A DNA stretch of 64,000 bases from assembly GCA_026120185.1 (NCBI GenBank), contig JANUWF010003375.1, forward strand, positions 4,778,736 through 4,842,735, in the 5' to 3' direction. The notes under the pieces are model-generated. The model did not search any database and had not been told where the DNA came from. It saw nothing but the letters and a program-made list of their open reading frames with translations. Both the position numbers and the translations under genes were made by a program. Below are positions 43,238 through 53,640 of this stretch, piece by piece. Position 1 is the first letter of the stretch, and the number at the start of each line of letters is the position of its first letter. The DNA comes from Voacanga thouarsii. Taxonomy: Eukaryota; Streptophyta; Magnoliopsida; Gentianales; Apocynaceae.

Positions 43238-43937
43238 TTGGTAACGTTGAGTACTCAACAAGGACTTTGATTTTTGTACCAGCTCATGTTAGAGATAGAC
43301 AACCTCAAGTAACCTGATCAGTTCTAGGGATTGTCTTACTCCAAACAGGGAGGTAGAACATTGAGATGAATCGTCCTGGCTAGCCGTCTAGTGCCTGGCA
43401 ATTGCCATGCCTTGTGTGCACTTTGTGATTTGGGTTGTTCACGAGGTAAGCTGGAAACCTATAGTTGTTCAACCCCTTGCTACCTTAATGGTGATTGACG
43501 TCAGGATTGGGACCCATTGGCTTAAAGTAGCAAGTAAAAGATTTAGTGTGCTGTGGTGCACTTGTTGATTTTAGTACATTGTGGTGCACTTTTCCAATGA
43601 TGCATGTATTAAGTATTATAGGCTGCGGTCTAAGTAAAATGATATGTGCAAGTTGAGTACTGGAGGTTGCGGTCTCAGTACAATGATACGTGGCGCCGAA
43701 GGCAAAGACTGTGGACTTTGCATATAGGCCGACCTTCTGTTGGAGAAGTGCCCGTGATTTAAAAATTAGGGAAATAATTTGAAATTGAAACATAATTTTC
43801 AAAAAATGATTGAGTTTTGAATAAACTCTTCTTTAAAGAGTAATGGAATTGTTTCCAGTTGGAAAATGATATGCTTTCCCCACAAGGGTTTTATGTACTC
43901 TGTCCTTTTCTAAAGCACTAGCACACACGAGACTTAT

Positions 43938-43955
43938 TGGGTGATTTTTCACTCA
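43938..43955. other. LTR hairpin in C
   Basis: TGGGTGATTTTTCACTCA: seven pairs with one mismatch, at the same place as the hairpins in the minus-strand Tekay LTRs but with a different stem sequence. Confidence 0.5.
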
Positions 43956-44124
43956 CACGTGTCTTTTATCTTACCATTTTGTAGGATCTGGACTTGAGTA
44001 GACTTACGGATAGAAGGATGATAGAACAGTAACAACAGTTTAGGTCTGGACGTTCCCCTTTTTGATAATGTACCTTCTTACTGATATTGAATGGAAATTT
44101 TTCATGTACGAGATTCTCTATTGT

Positions 44125-44144
44125 ATATATATATATATATATAT
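44125..44144. repeat. (TA)n microsatellite in LTR C
   Basis: About ten TA units, ending TATATATATGTG, in the AT-rich part of LTR C. Confidence 0.85.
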
Positions 44145-44187
44145 GTGAACATCAGTGTGGGATGTTTGTATGGATTTGGACATTGTA

Positions 44188-45896
44188 TGTTGGGTATCTC
44201 AGGCTTGTATCCTATACGGCGTAGCGGAAGAATAAAACGAGATACCATCCTAGGATCAGCATATGTGTGAAAAACAAAACATAAATAGATCAAAGGTAAC
44301 AGCCTCTTACCTTTCTTTGATCATCCGAAGAACAAAATTTCTTCTTCAAGTTGATGCGCGATCTAGTAATCCACTTGACGTAACTTCACGAGAGTTGAAC
44401 GTCTAACCACTATAATCACAGTGTGTGATTATCTCTAGTAGTAATCCACATAGAGGATACACTCAAGCACTAATATTTTCTATGCTAGTAGAAAAAGATG
44501 GCGGCTAGGGTTCTTTACGCTTTCAGCAAAACGAGATAGAGAGAGAGAGAGAGAAGTTCGTGTGTCTTACTCACAACTAGGGTTGGCGGCCATATCATCA
44601 CATAACATAAAAAAAACCCTATCAAAAATTGAGAATTCTAATCCTATTAGAATTCTGTAATTATAATTGGAAACATCAAGTTCTCACAATTACAATTTGA
44701 ACCATAAATTATAACTAATTAAAATTTCTCCACAACAACTTCTCTTTCTCGCAATTAACCCCACTATGTTATCAAATAACATCTTAAGTATATAATCCTC
44801 TATTATGTGTGACCTATTAGGTTTCTTGGTCAATTGGTAGCGAACATGAATGAATCCAAACGTCTTTGAGATTAATAATCCATAATTAATTAGAATTAAT
44901 CCTATTAATTCTAATCAGGATTAGTTTATTAATTCATCAATTAATAAACCCATATTCCTAGATCATGAGCAGTATCTAGCAACATATCATGACCACCCAA
45001 GAGTCCAGGAGGTCAAGTGGCTTGACATGAACCCTTTCATAACAAACTTCAGTGCAATTAACTCCTTTCACCATACAATATCTCATTCGGTTTGGAGTAC
45101 GAAATTAGTGCCAACTCTCTCCAGAATTAATTTTGGCCCGAATGCAATAATACTTGTACTAGAAACCCACTACTCTAGATGTGTATCAATTGGAACTATT
45201 TCCAATACACATATGCCTTGGCCAAGGACTTCTCAAGCAGTAATTCCTACAAGTGACCATGAGATATTTGTCCCTACTATTAGGAGTGGTGAATCCTTTA
45301 TTGACCTTCTCAACTACTTTCGTTTACCTTACAATGTACCCAATATCTATCCTATAGGCGGCCCTCGATCGAGCTCCAAAGATTAGAATCAAAGTATAAT
45401 GCTCAGCAAATAAAGTACCTTGGAGATCTTAAATCTAAGGAAACTTGCACATTTTGCTATATTGAGATTATATAACTGGCACTAAATATGTATCCATGTG
45501 ATTATCTCAAAGCTAGGTCATCTAATGAACTTGTTCCATTGACAAGCATCCATATGTTAACTTTGAGTATCTCAATACTCACTGATATAAGAACCACTGC
45601 CTGATCAAATCAGGAAGTCTAACACATGCTAGTCTTAATGCATTAATGATGTCCTGTCTCATTAATACTATGACTAAGGACTATTTAAGTACTAACAGTA
45701 TATAGTGTAGTAGCAATCTCATATCATAATCTCTATCAAGATTTCCTTAACATAGTGTTGTACAAGGAACTTTATCGAATAGTTATATTACTTAAAAGTA
45801 AATAAAAGAAACTGTAAGATAAATAATGCCTTTTATTAAATTAAAATTTGTCATATACAATATATAAGTGATTACCTCTAGGGCACAACACTAACA
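44188..45896 (-). repeat. 3' LTR of Copia E
   Basis: On the minus strand it starts TGTTAGTGTTGTGCCCTAG at 45896, next to the polypurine tract, and ends ATACCCAACA at 44188; 1,709 bp. A 119-residue ORF antisense to the element (45027-45386) is discussed in findings. Confidence 0.78.
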
Positions 45897-45909
45897 AACT
45901 CCCACTTGC
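45897..45909 (-). other. Polypurine tract of E
   Basis: CAAGTGGGAGTTT on the minus strand, between the RNase H stop and the LTR start, as in element B. Confidence 0.8.
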
Positions 45910-46560
45910 ACTAGATCCAATCATTCATGTATCTAATACCGAATGACTCAACATGATAATCATGATTCTTTTGGGATAGTGCTTTTGTAAGCGGGTCAGC
46001 TATGTTCTCATCTGTGGGAACTCTCTCTATCTTTATTTCCTTAGTTGCTTCAGAAGCGACTATATACTTAGCTTCAGTAGTAGAGTTGGCAATAGTCTCT
46101 TTTTTGGAATTTTTCCAACTTATTACCCTTCCGCACAACGTAAACATGTAGCCAAATTGTGATTTGAAATCATCATTGTTAGATTGAAAACTAGCATCAG
46201 TATACCCGTTTATTTTTAAATCACCTTCTCTATATACTAAGAACACATCCTTAGTCCTTCATAAGTACTTAAGGATGTTCTTTACAGCCGCCCAATGACC
46301 CTTACCAAGGTCACAAAATACATTGGGCCTAGTACATATCATAGCGTACATGATAGATCTAACTATCGAGGCATATGGAATCTTACTCATGTGATCCCTT
46401 TCAACTTGTGTCTTGGGAGATATCGACTTTGTTTTTGTAAGCGGGTCAGCTATATTCTCATCCATGGGAACTCTCTCTATCTTTACATCATTTCTATCTA
46501 TGATCTCCCAGATCAAATGATAGCATCGGAGTATATGCAATAGTCTCTTGTTTGGAACTT
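45905..46560 (-). pseudogene. pol: Copia E: second copy of RT end and RNase H, rearranged
   Basis: On the minus strand 46540-46259 starts with an RNase H tail (WEIIDRNDVKIERVPMDENIADPLTK) and jumps to the RT end (PKTQVERDHMSKIPYASIV, YAMICTRPNV). 46246-45911 then gives RNase H again (INGYTDASFQSNNDDFKSQF, STTEAKYIVASEATKE) with a deletion from EATKE to KIERVP, ending SFGIRYMNDWI. The segment encoding PKTQVERDHMSKIPY is thus present twice in E, here and at about 46910-46735. The order shows an illegitimate duplication joining two copies. Nothing here can encode an active enzyme. Confidence 0.8.
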
Positions 46561-47660
46561 TTTCAACTTATTGCCCTTCTACATAATGTAAACACGTAGC
46601 TGGATTGTGATTTGAAATCATCTTTGTCAGATCGAAAACTGGTATCAGTATACCCGTTTATTTTCAAATCATCTTCTCCATATACTAAGAACACATCCTT
46701 AGTCCTTCGTAAGTACTTAAGGATATTCTTTACAACTGCCCAATGACCCTCACCAGGGTTAGATTGGTATTTGCTTGTCAAACTGAGAGCACAAGATACA
46801 TCGGGCCTTGTACATATCATAGTGTACATGATAGATCCAACTGCCGGAGCATATGGAATCTTACTCATGTGATCCCTTTCAACTTGTGTCTTGGGAAACA
46901 TCAACTTTGAAAGGCTTACATCATGTGACATGGGTAAGAATCCCTCTTTGGATTGATCTATGCTAAACCTCTTTAACATTTTATCTATGTATGTAGACTG
47001 TGAAAGACCTAGCAACCTTTTGGATCTATCTCTATAGATTCTTATTCCGAGAATATAGGTTGCTTCTCCATAGTCATTCATGGAAAATTGTTTGGACAAC
47101 CAAACTTTAATCGTTTGCAAGACAGGTATATCATTTCCTATTAGCAATATGTCATCTACATAAAGCACTAAGAAAATTATTGCACTCCTACTAACCTTCT
47201 TGTATACACAAGGCTCATCCATGTTTTGAATAAAACTAAACTCTTTGATTGTTTCATCAAAACAGATGTTCCAACTCCTAGAAGCTTGCTTAAGTCCATA
47301 TATGGACCTTTGCAGCTTGCACACGTTTGTGTTATCACTAGATGTGAAACTCTTAGGTTGTGTCATATACACTTCCTCAATCAGATTTCCATTTAGGAAA
47401 GCTGTTTTCACATCTATTTGCCAAATCTCATAATCATGATGAGCAGCAATGGCTAGAAGTATCCTGATGGATTTCAACATGGCTACTGGCGAGAATGTTT
47501 CATCATAGTCAATACCATGTTGTTAATGATAACCCTTCGCCACTAGTCATGCTTTATAGGTAACAAAGTTACCATCTATGTCCATTTTCTTCTTGAAAAC
47601 CCACTTGCACCCAATAGGTTTAATTCTTTTGCGTGGATAATACTTTTTCCTTCTTTATTT
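46561..47660 (-). pseudogene. pol: Copia E reverse transcriptase with start of RNase H
   Basis: On the minus strand from about 47640: [20 protein letters not shown], stops near 47550 and 47525, then an open 305-residue stretch (47480-46563) with DVKTAFLNGNLIEEVYMTQP, SIYGLKQASRSWNICFDE, the catalytic LYVDDILLIGNDIPVLQ, ATYILGIRIYRDRSKRLLG and PAVGSIMYTMICTRPDVS, followed by the RNase H start INGYTDTSFRSDKDDF. The RT core from the first catalytic Asp to YVDD is uninterrupted. The N-terminus and everything upstream is missing. Wording differs clearly from A and B, so this is another Copia lineage, shared with F. Confidence 0.9.
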
Positions 47661-47689
47661 AGTTCATCCCAACCACGACATATGTATTT

Positions 47690-48980
47690 GCATATGTAAT
47701 CTCGTACAGTAACCAGAATCTTGAGAGAACAAGGATTCTTTAAATTGCTAATTATAATTGTAATTTTTCTAATTACAATTTGGCCTATGAATTATTACTA
47801 ATTATAATTCGACCACAACTTCTTTTCATAATTAACCCTGTAATGTTGTCAAAAAACATCTTGAGTACTTTATATTTTTTTGTGTGTGACCCATTTGGTT
47901 TCCGGTCTATTAGTAGTGAAATATGAATTAATCCAAACATATTTAAGATTAATAATCCTTAATAACTAGAATTAACTTATTAATTTTAATCAGAATTGAT
48001 TTATTAATTCTCTAATTAATAAGTTCAAATTCAGCAAATTATGAGCGGCATCTAGCAATACATCATGACCACCCAATAGTCCAAAAATTCAAGCGGCTTG
48101 ACATGAACCATTCAGTAGCAAACATCAATGCAATAAACTCATTTCACTACATAATATCTCATTTAGTTTAGAGTATGGAATTAGTGCTAACTCCCTCCAA
48201 AATATTAGTTAATTCTGGCCCGAATATTTTATCACTTGTTTCCAGAATCCATTACTCATCATGTGTATGAATTAGAACTATTTCCAACACACGGTTGTGT
48301 TGAACAAGGACTTCTCAATTAGTGATTCCTATAAGTGGCCTTCAGATATTCACTCCTACTATTAGGAGTGGTGTATTCTTTATTAATCATCTCAACTACT
48401 TTCATCTACTTCATATTGTACCCAATATCCATCACATAGGTGGTCTTGTTAGGACTCCAGAAATTTGAATCAAAGCACAACGCTTGACAAATAAAACATC
48501 TTGGAGATCTTAAGTTTAAAGATACTTTCATATTTGCTATGATATGATACTATCACTACTACTAAATAGTTATCCATGTGATTATCTCATAGTTAGGTCA
48601 TCCAATGTACTTATTCTAGTAACAAGCTTCCACGTATTAACTTTAAGTATCATAATAGTCACGGATGTGAGAACCACTGCTTGATCAAATCAGGAAGTAT
48701 AATACATGCTAGTAATAACATATTAATGATATCCTATCTCATTAATACTATGACTGGAGATAATTTAATTACAAACACTATCTAGTATAGTAGGAACCCC
48801 ACATCATGATCTCTATCATGATTTTTATAACATAGTGTTGCACTTGGGACTTTATCTAATAGTTATATTTGCATGAATATATAAATAAATCAAATTCCAA
48901 GATAAATAATGTCTTGTATGATTAATAAAAATGTGCAATATACAAATACATATGATTACCTCTAGGGCATAACATTAACA
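47690..48980 (-). repeat. Outer part of the 5' LTR of E
   Basis: From about 47740 the text parallels 44640-45896: AATTACAATTTGGCC, CATGACCACCC, TGGCCTTCAGATATTCACTCC. It ends GGGCATAACATTAACA at 48980, the LTR start on the minus strand. The inner third of the LTR is missing at the junction with RT. Confidence 0.78.
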
Positions 48981-49139
48981 GTACTATAGCGGAAGCATGA
49001 TGGAGGTTGAAACAAACAATATGATATATGGTATGATATGTTTTAAGATTCGAATATTGTATAAAGATTTGACATCTATGTATTTCTTATAGATTTTTCC
49101 TATAGTTCCACTATAATTGGAAAAATGGGATGTTACAAT

Positions 49140-49152
49140 TGGTATTAGAGCT
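49140..49152 (+). other. Primer-binding site of C, initiator-Met type
   Basis: TGGTATTAGAGCT lies two bases after the LTR end TGTTACA; it is one base off the usual site. Confidence 0.85.
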
Positions 49153-49329
49153 ATAGCTATAGATTTGTAGATTAAGACCTAGGCAGGACCTAGACCTAGT
49201 TAGTTTAATAGCACTATTGAGGTCCGAGACCCCGAATTACACCATAGAGGTATGTAAAGTCTAGCAGCTCAGAGCAAGTATCTAGTGAGCTTAATGAGGT
49301 AGAAATTCCTACCAAACTAGGTGTAGATA

Positions 49330-49617
49330 TGGCAAAAAAAATCTAAGGTACTTGAATTGATTATGATTTCTTTAGACTAGTTAGAAGAAGAGATGGAAGA
49401 AGTTGTAGAGTTGATTGCGATATTTTCTAAGGAGTTTAAGGAGGAAGTTAGTGAAGAGGATGCAATAGTGAAATATGAAGCAAGAGATGACTCAGACTCT
49501 GACAATGACATAGAGAATAAAGATCTGGAGAGCCATAAATCAAATATGCCTGACTATTATTTTGTGTCTTTAGATTCTGGACTACCAGTTTCTAAGTCTA
49601 GTAGTGATGATAAGTAA
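49330..49617 (+). pseudogene. Acidic leader ORF of C
   Basis: The open part from 49393 gives 74 residues, strongly acidic and Ser-rich (EARDDSDSDNDIENKDLESH, SGLPVSKSSSDDK). A possible earlier start at 49330 (MAKKI) is followed by a stop. It occupies the place of the acidic ORF at 1593-2063 of the minus-strand Tekay element. I do not recognise a domain; low-complexity acidic peptides also arise by chance, so function is open. Confidence 0.4.
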
Positions 49618-49699
49618 AGAGCTCTATGTTTATGCTATGTTGAAAATATTATCTGTATGTGTAGTTAGTAGGTAGTACAATTCGCTACATTTAGACTCC

Positions 49700-50878
49700 A
49701 AGGATCAGATTGAGATTGATGGACACATAGGAAGTAATAGAAAGAATGGATATGGGTTGCATTTAAAAAGGAGTTCAAGAAGAAATTTATACCTTGCTGG
49801 GTAGTAGAAAGGAAAGAGGATGAATTTCAAATTTTCAAATAGCAAGAAAAAATTGTGGGAAAGTATACTACTGAATTTATATGACACTCTAAGTATTGCC
49901 CCCTCTTAGTTCATGCTAAATTTGAGAGGACATGATGTTTTCTGAAAGGTTTATGTCCTAAACTTAGGAGAGTTTTGCTTAGTTTGGCCCTATTTAGCTA
50001 TAGTACAATAGTAGAAATAGCCTCGTGGGTCGAAAGGGAAGATTTAGAGCAAGTTAGACAATGAAATAAGGGAGGATTTTAAGCAACAAACCGTAAATGA
50101 CCTAGAGGATCTAACTGTTAAATAAAAAGGAAATTTCCAAAGAAGGAAAGGACTAATATAGGGAAGTAGTTTATATACTGTTATATTTGTGGAGAATAGA
50201 GACATAAAATAATGAATTATCCACAACCTTAGGTGACCTATAGGACAGATGAACCCAAAATGAAATTACATAGGGCCAAGACCAAGACCGATAAGGGAAA
50301 CTTAAGGCCAGGAACAAGTAAACCATTAGTGAAAGCATCAGTGGTTACCTTAGACAAAGTGGATCCCAGTGTAGCAACAGTTGTGGAAGGCAAAGTTCTT
50401 ATCTTTGGTAAAGAAGTTAAGATTTTAATAGACCCAAATTCTACTTATTTGATTGCTTATTCTTTTTCTCAAAATATAGGAATTAAGAGTAAAAAGTTCC
50501 TCATGAAACAACAGTTAGTTTTCCTTTGGGAAAATAAATGAATAGTAATATAATATGTTTGAAATGTAAGATAATAGTAGGAGATAGAATATTAAAAGGG
50601 GATCTCATATGTCTACCCCTAAGAGACTATGATGCTATCTTAGGAATGGACTAGTTACTTCTCAAGTCAATTGCAAAAACAAATTCGTATAATTTTGTGA
50701 ACTGGGGAAATATGTATTAGAATTTTAGGGAGAGGAGGCAAGAAAGAATGAATACCTGATATCTGGGGTGAAGGCACGAAAACTACTATATAAGAGATGT
50801 ACTGAATATTTAGTTTATTTTTTGAATGTCCCAACCAAACCCGAGAAACCAAAAAATATACACACAGTTTGTGAATAT
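49700..50878 (+). pseudogene. gag-pro: Gypsy C gag (C-terminal half) and protease, cut by element D
   Basis: The first part of gag is missing. From 49740 the frame reads WIWVAFKKEFKKKFIPCWVV, KEDEFQIFK, TEFI with stops, and CFLKGLCPKLRRVLLSLALF, matching the end of a Retrotrans_gag domain. A zinc knuckle CYICGE-RHKIMNY at about 50180-50222 has a stop and Tyr in place of the last Cys. The protease active site reads ILIDPNSTYLIAY near 50425 (the family has DPGSTYS), and after a frameshift DLICLPLRDYDAILGMD near 50600-50650 is followed by a stop where Trp is usual. The frame then runs through a linker (NVPTKPEKPKNIHTVCEY) and ends at the start of D's LTR, so RT and integrase lie outside the window. 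Confidence 0.85.
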
Positions 50879-52298
50879 TGATAGAGGATAAATTCATCAT
50901 TATTTATCTAGTTATTTGATGCTAATTTGAGATACTTTTGATATAATAATTAAGCATATTCCTTCATATTTGATATTTTGCTTGTGAAAAGTGTTTTTGA
51001 CGAATTTGTGTTGAATTGAGTGGATTTTGAGCAAAATGTGGAAAAATTCCAGAATGTACCTTGTGTCAGGTCTAGCCACTGCACCAGGCTCCAGGTCTAC
51101 TATGGAGAAACAAAGAAAAATAGAGCAATGTTTAGGAAGAAACCAGAATGTACCTGGTGCCAGGTGTGTTGAAGTGACCCAACGCCAAGTCTATTCTGTA
51201 AAGGACAAATTCTGTGCATGAATTTGACATCTTCCAAAGGATTTTGGTATTTTCTAAATTTTAATGGGCCAAGACTTCTCAAGCCATGAATTTTGGTATT
51301 AAGGGAGCTTATAAAGATAAGAAAAACACAAGAGAAAGTAGTGAATCGAAGGATTAAAACTTCCAATCACTCAAAATAATGAGAGATTCATTATTTAAGG
51401 AGCATTATTCAAGAAGGTTTCCAAAAAGAAGAAGGAGAGTTTGTGTAGGAGTTCTTTCTTTTACCTTTGTTTTCTTTTTCTAGAATAATGATGGAATTAA
51501 TGTTTCCATTGTAAATTGGCATTATTTTTGGGATTCATGATTTCTTGAGTTAATGTAGTTTTTTTTTTTTCATCAATTGATTATTTATCTTGGGATTTGA
51601 TTACTTGTTTTATTACGAAGTTGATTGGTTGATTATTGTTATTAACTTTCTTGAAAAAGTAGTTGATAATAACTTCAATTAATTAATTTCATATTTGTTA
51701 TCTCTTAACATGCTCAAAAAAATGGTTAATTGTCAAGAACATAGGTAATCAAAGGTTAGTTGATGATTGCTAGAATATTGATTCATTAAATAATTTCATA
51801 TTTTAAATCACCTAGAATATAGGAGTTTATATGATGATTGATTTTAATGCATCTTTTAGATAAATTGTTTGAGACATAATATGTTTACTAATTTAACTAG
51901 CAGATAGTGATTCCATGGATTGCAAACAAAGTGGATCTATTTTATATCGTTCATGAGACCAAGATGATAATTGATTGTGATATTTGCCAAATGATTCATT
52001 GTTATGTTTTCAAAAATATTTGTCTAATTACATATTTTTACATCCTTGAGTTGTATATACTTTTCTTTATTTTTATTTTTATTATCTCATCACTTTAATA
52101 GGTTGGTTAAATAATGAATAGAAAGTGATTAGTGTTTACTTATTCTTTTGAGGACCAATACTTGTTAATTCCCTATACTCTACTTGCAATCAGTATACTT
52201 CCTCATATGTGTAATTTGGAATTAATGTTTTAATTAAAACTTGACTGAGGGATGAATTTAAATTTAATGATTTTTATACACTCAAAATTTACGTATCA
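50879..52298 (+). repeat. 5' LTR of D
   Basis: TGATAGAGGATAAATTCATC to AATTTACGTATCA, 1,420 bp. Its first 180 bp match the 3' LTR at 57884-58065. The GC-word module lies at 51045-51210. Its last 200 bp resemble, in opposite orientation, the LARD-like LTR at 15794-15990. Confidence 0.85.
51045..51210 (+). repeat. GC-rich two-unit module in LTR D
   Basis: CCAGAATGTACCTTGTGTCAGG at 51049 and CCAGAATGTACCTGGTGCCAGG at 51143 begin two units 94 bp apart, each followed by a second CC-GG type word (CACCAGGCTCCAGGTC; CCCAACGCCAAGTC). Confidence 0.7.
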
Positions 52299-52304
52299 AA
52301 TTTT

Positions 52305-52322
52305 TGGCCCCATTGCCTATGA
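52305..52322 (+). other. Primer-binding site of D, Asp-tRNA type, decayed
   Basis: TGGCCCCATTGCCTATGA follows the 5' LTR and resembles TGGCGCCGTTGCCGGGGA with several substitutions. Confidence 0.65.
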
Positions 52323-52519
52323 ATAACATTATAAAAGCTTGTATTTTATTGATTTAACCATGTTTATATGTTTATACATAAATATGTGAATATGTACATA
52401 TGTTCTTTATGTTACTAAGTACCATATCTTGTTGTATGTCTACATGTACCTTAACTCACTAACTTAATTTGGTATTGTACTATGCATATATGATACTAAC
52501 AAGTTACTTTATGTAGGTA

Positions 52520-53080
52520 ACATCGCTAATTGGAACATGGGACTGTATCATATCATGTCTCAAGAGATGACATCTTGACCATCTGACTCCATTACCTTAG
52601 AAGGGGTATTAGGAAAATTTGCCACCCATATAATGAAACGCTTTCATAAGATAGATGACACATTGGCAAAATTTGAGGACATGATTCGAAATATGGAAAG
52701 GCATATTTGGTTTTTAATGGATCTAGTGATAAATTCATCATTAGGGGTAGAAACACAACATGATTCAGGTGCCATTACATTATGGAGTGGTAAGGAGCTA
52801 CCCGATTCAAGCAAGGAATTGGTAGCATCTAAATAGGATAGGTCAGCATCAACCCCTCTAGATGAAACACTTGAAAAACAAGCTAAAAAATCAGATTTTC
52901 AGCCACTGGTACATTACTCCACTCGAGCACAAAAAAAAAAAGAAAAAGAAAAGGTGTATAATTTGATAACTTTTTAGAAATATTCAAACAAATGCATATA
53001 AACATTCTACTTAGTGAAGCTTTGATACACATGCCCAAATATACAAAATTCCTCAAAAAGCATTCTTGTTAACAAAAAGA
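52520..53080 (+). pseudogene. gag: Gypsy D gag remnant
   Basis: Only the C-terminal part of gag is recognisable. The stretch 52633-52836 reads TLAKFEDMIRNMERHI and later SGAITLWSGKEL, equivalent to the (A/V)(I/V)TLRSGKEL motif near the end of Athila/Tat gag proteins. It is followed by a Lys-rich stretch near 52930-52960 (a run of A) and a degraded KLHI/MPKYAKF-like segment with stops. The 5' LTR-to-protease distance is under 1 kb, far shorter than a complete gag in this branch, so most of the capsid region has been lost. Confidence 0.7.
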
Positions 53081-53082
53081 GG

Positions 53083-53640
53083 TTGAAAGAATTATCTACT
53101 GTGGTTTTAAATGAAGAATGCTTAGCCATATTGCAAGACCAATGGACTTTGCCACGAAAAGAAAATGATTCAGGGAGTTTTCCTATTCCTTGTCTTGTTG
53201 GTACTCTTACATTTTGTAATATATTAGCGGACTTAGGTGCTAGCATTAATCTTTTGCCATATAAAACTTTCAAAAAGCTAGATCTAAGTGAGTCCAAGCC
53301 CACTAGGATGAGTATTCAACTTGCAGATAGATCTATTAAATATCCTAGGGGAATAGTGGAAGATGTATTGGTTAAAGTGGATATATTCATATGAATTTCC
53401 TATGGATTTTGTTATTCTTGATATGAATGAAGATTCTAAAGTTTCCTTAATCCTAGGTTGACCTTTCCTAGCTATTGCTAAAGCATTAATTGTTGTTCAT
53501 GGGGGAAAATTGACACTTCGGGTTGGGGATGAAAAAGTCATTATAAAAATCCATAAAAGCATGCAAAATCCTATATCTTCTGATGATTCTTGTTTAAGGT
53601 TAGATATTCTTGATAAGTCTATCTTCGATTTTGTGTAGGA
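53083..53640 (+). pseudogene. pro: Gypsy D protease
   Basis: The open stretch 53083-53394 reads VVLNEECLAILQDQ, FPIPCLVGTLTFCNILADLG, ASINLLPYKTFKKLDLSE and MSIQLADRSIKYPRGIVEDV, the typical retropepsin-like protease of this branch, whose active site here is Asp-Leu-Gly-Ala. A small frameshift at 53390 leads to DFVILDMNEDSKVSLILG, then a stop replacing the Arg of the usual GRPFLA motif, then PFLAIAKALIVVHGGKLTL to about 53560. The protease would mature Gag and Pol. Both catalytic segments are readable but not in one frame. Confidence 0.85.

Larger units (their letters stand above)
44188..48980 (-). mobile_element. Copia element E, rearranged and lacking gag to integrase
   Basis: Minus-strand Copia inside LTR C. 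Parts: 3' LTR 44188-45896, polypurine tract, RNase H and RT (45905-47660) with an internal duplication, then directly the outer part of the 5' LTR (about 47690-48980). The rest of the 5' LTR, primer site, gag, protease and integrase are missing. Flanks TTGTA (44183-44187) and GTACT (48981-48985) do not match, consistent with rearrangement. C's LTR resumes after it. Confidence 0.8.
38677..49137 (+). repeat. 5' LTR of Tekay-like element C, split by two insertions
   Basis: Begins TGTAATACCTCACATTTC and ends TGGGATGTTACA two bases before a primer-binding site. Removing the Copia solo LTR (41725-43242 with one duplication copy) and element E (44188-48980) leaves about 4.15 kb, in line with the other Tekay LTRs here. 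It has family blocks in the plus orientation: GAGTACTCAACAAGGAC at 43250, GCACACACGAGACTTATTGG at 43921 and a hairpin at 43938-43955. ORFs such as 38909-39130 and 39273-39539 show no domain. Confidence 0.8.
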
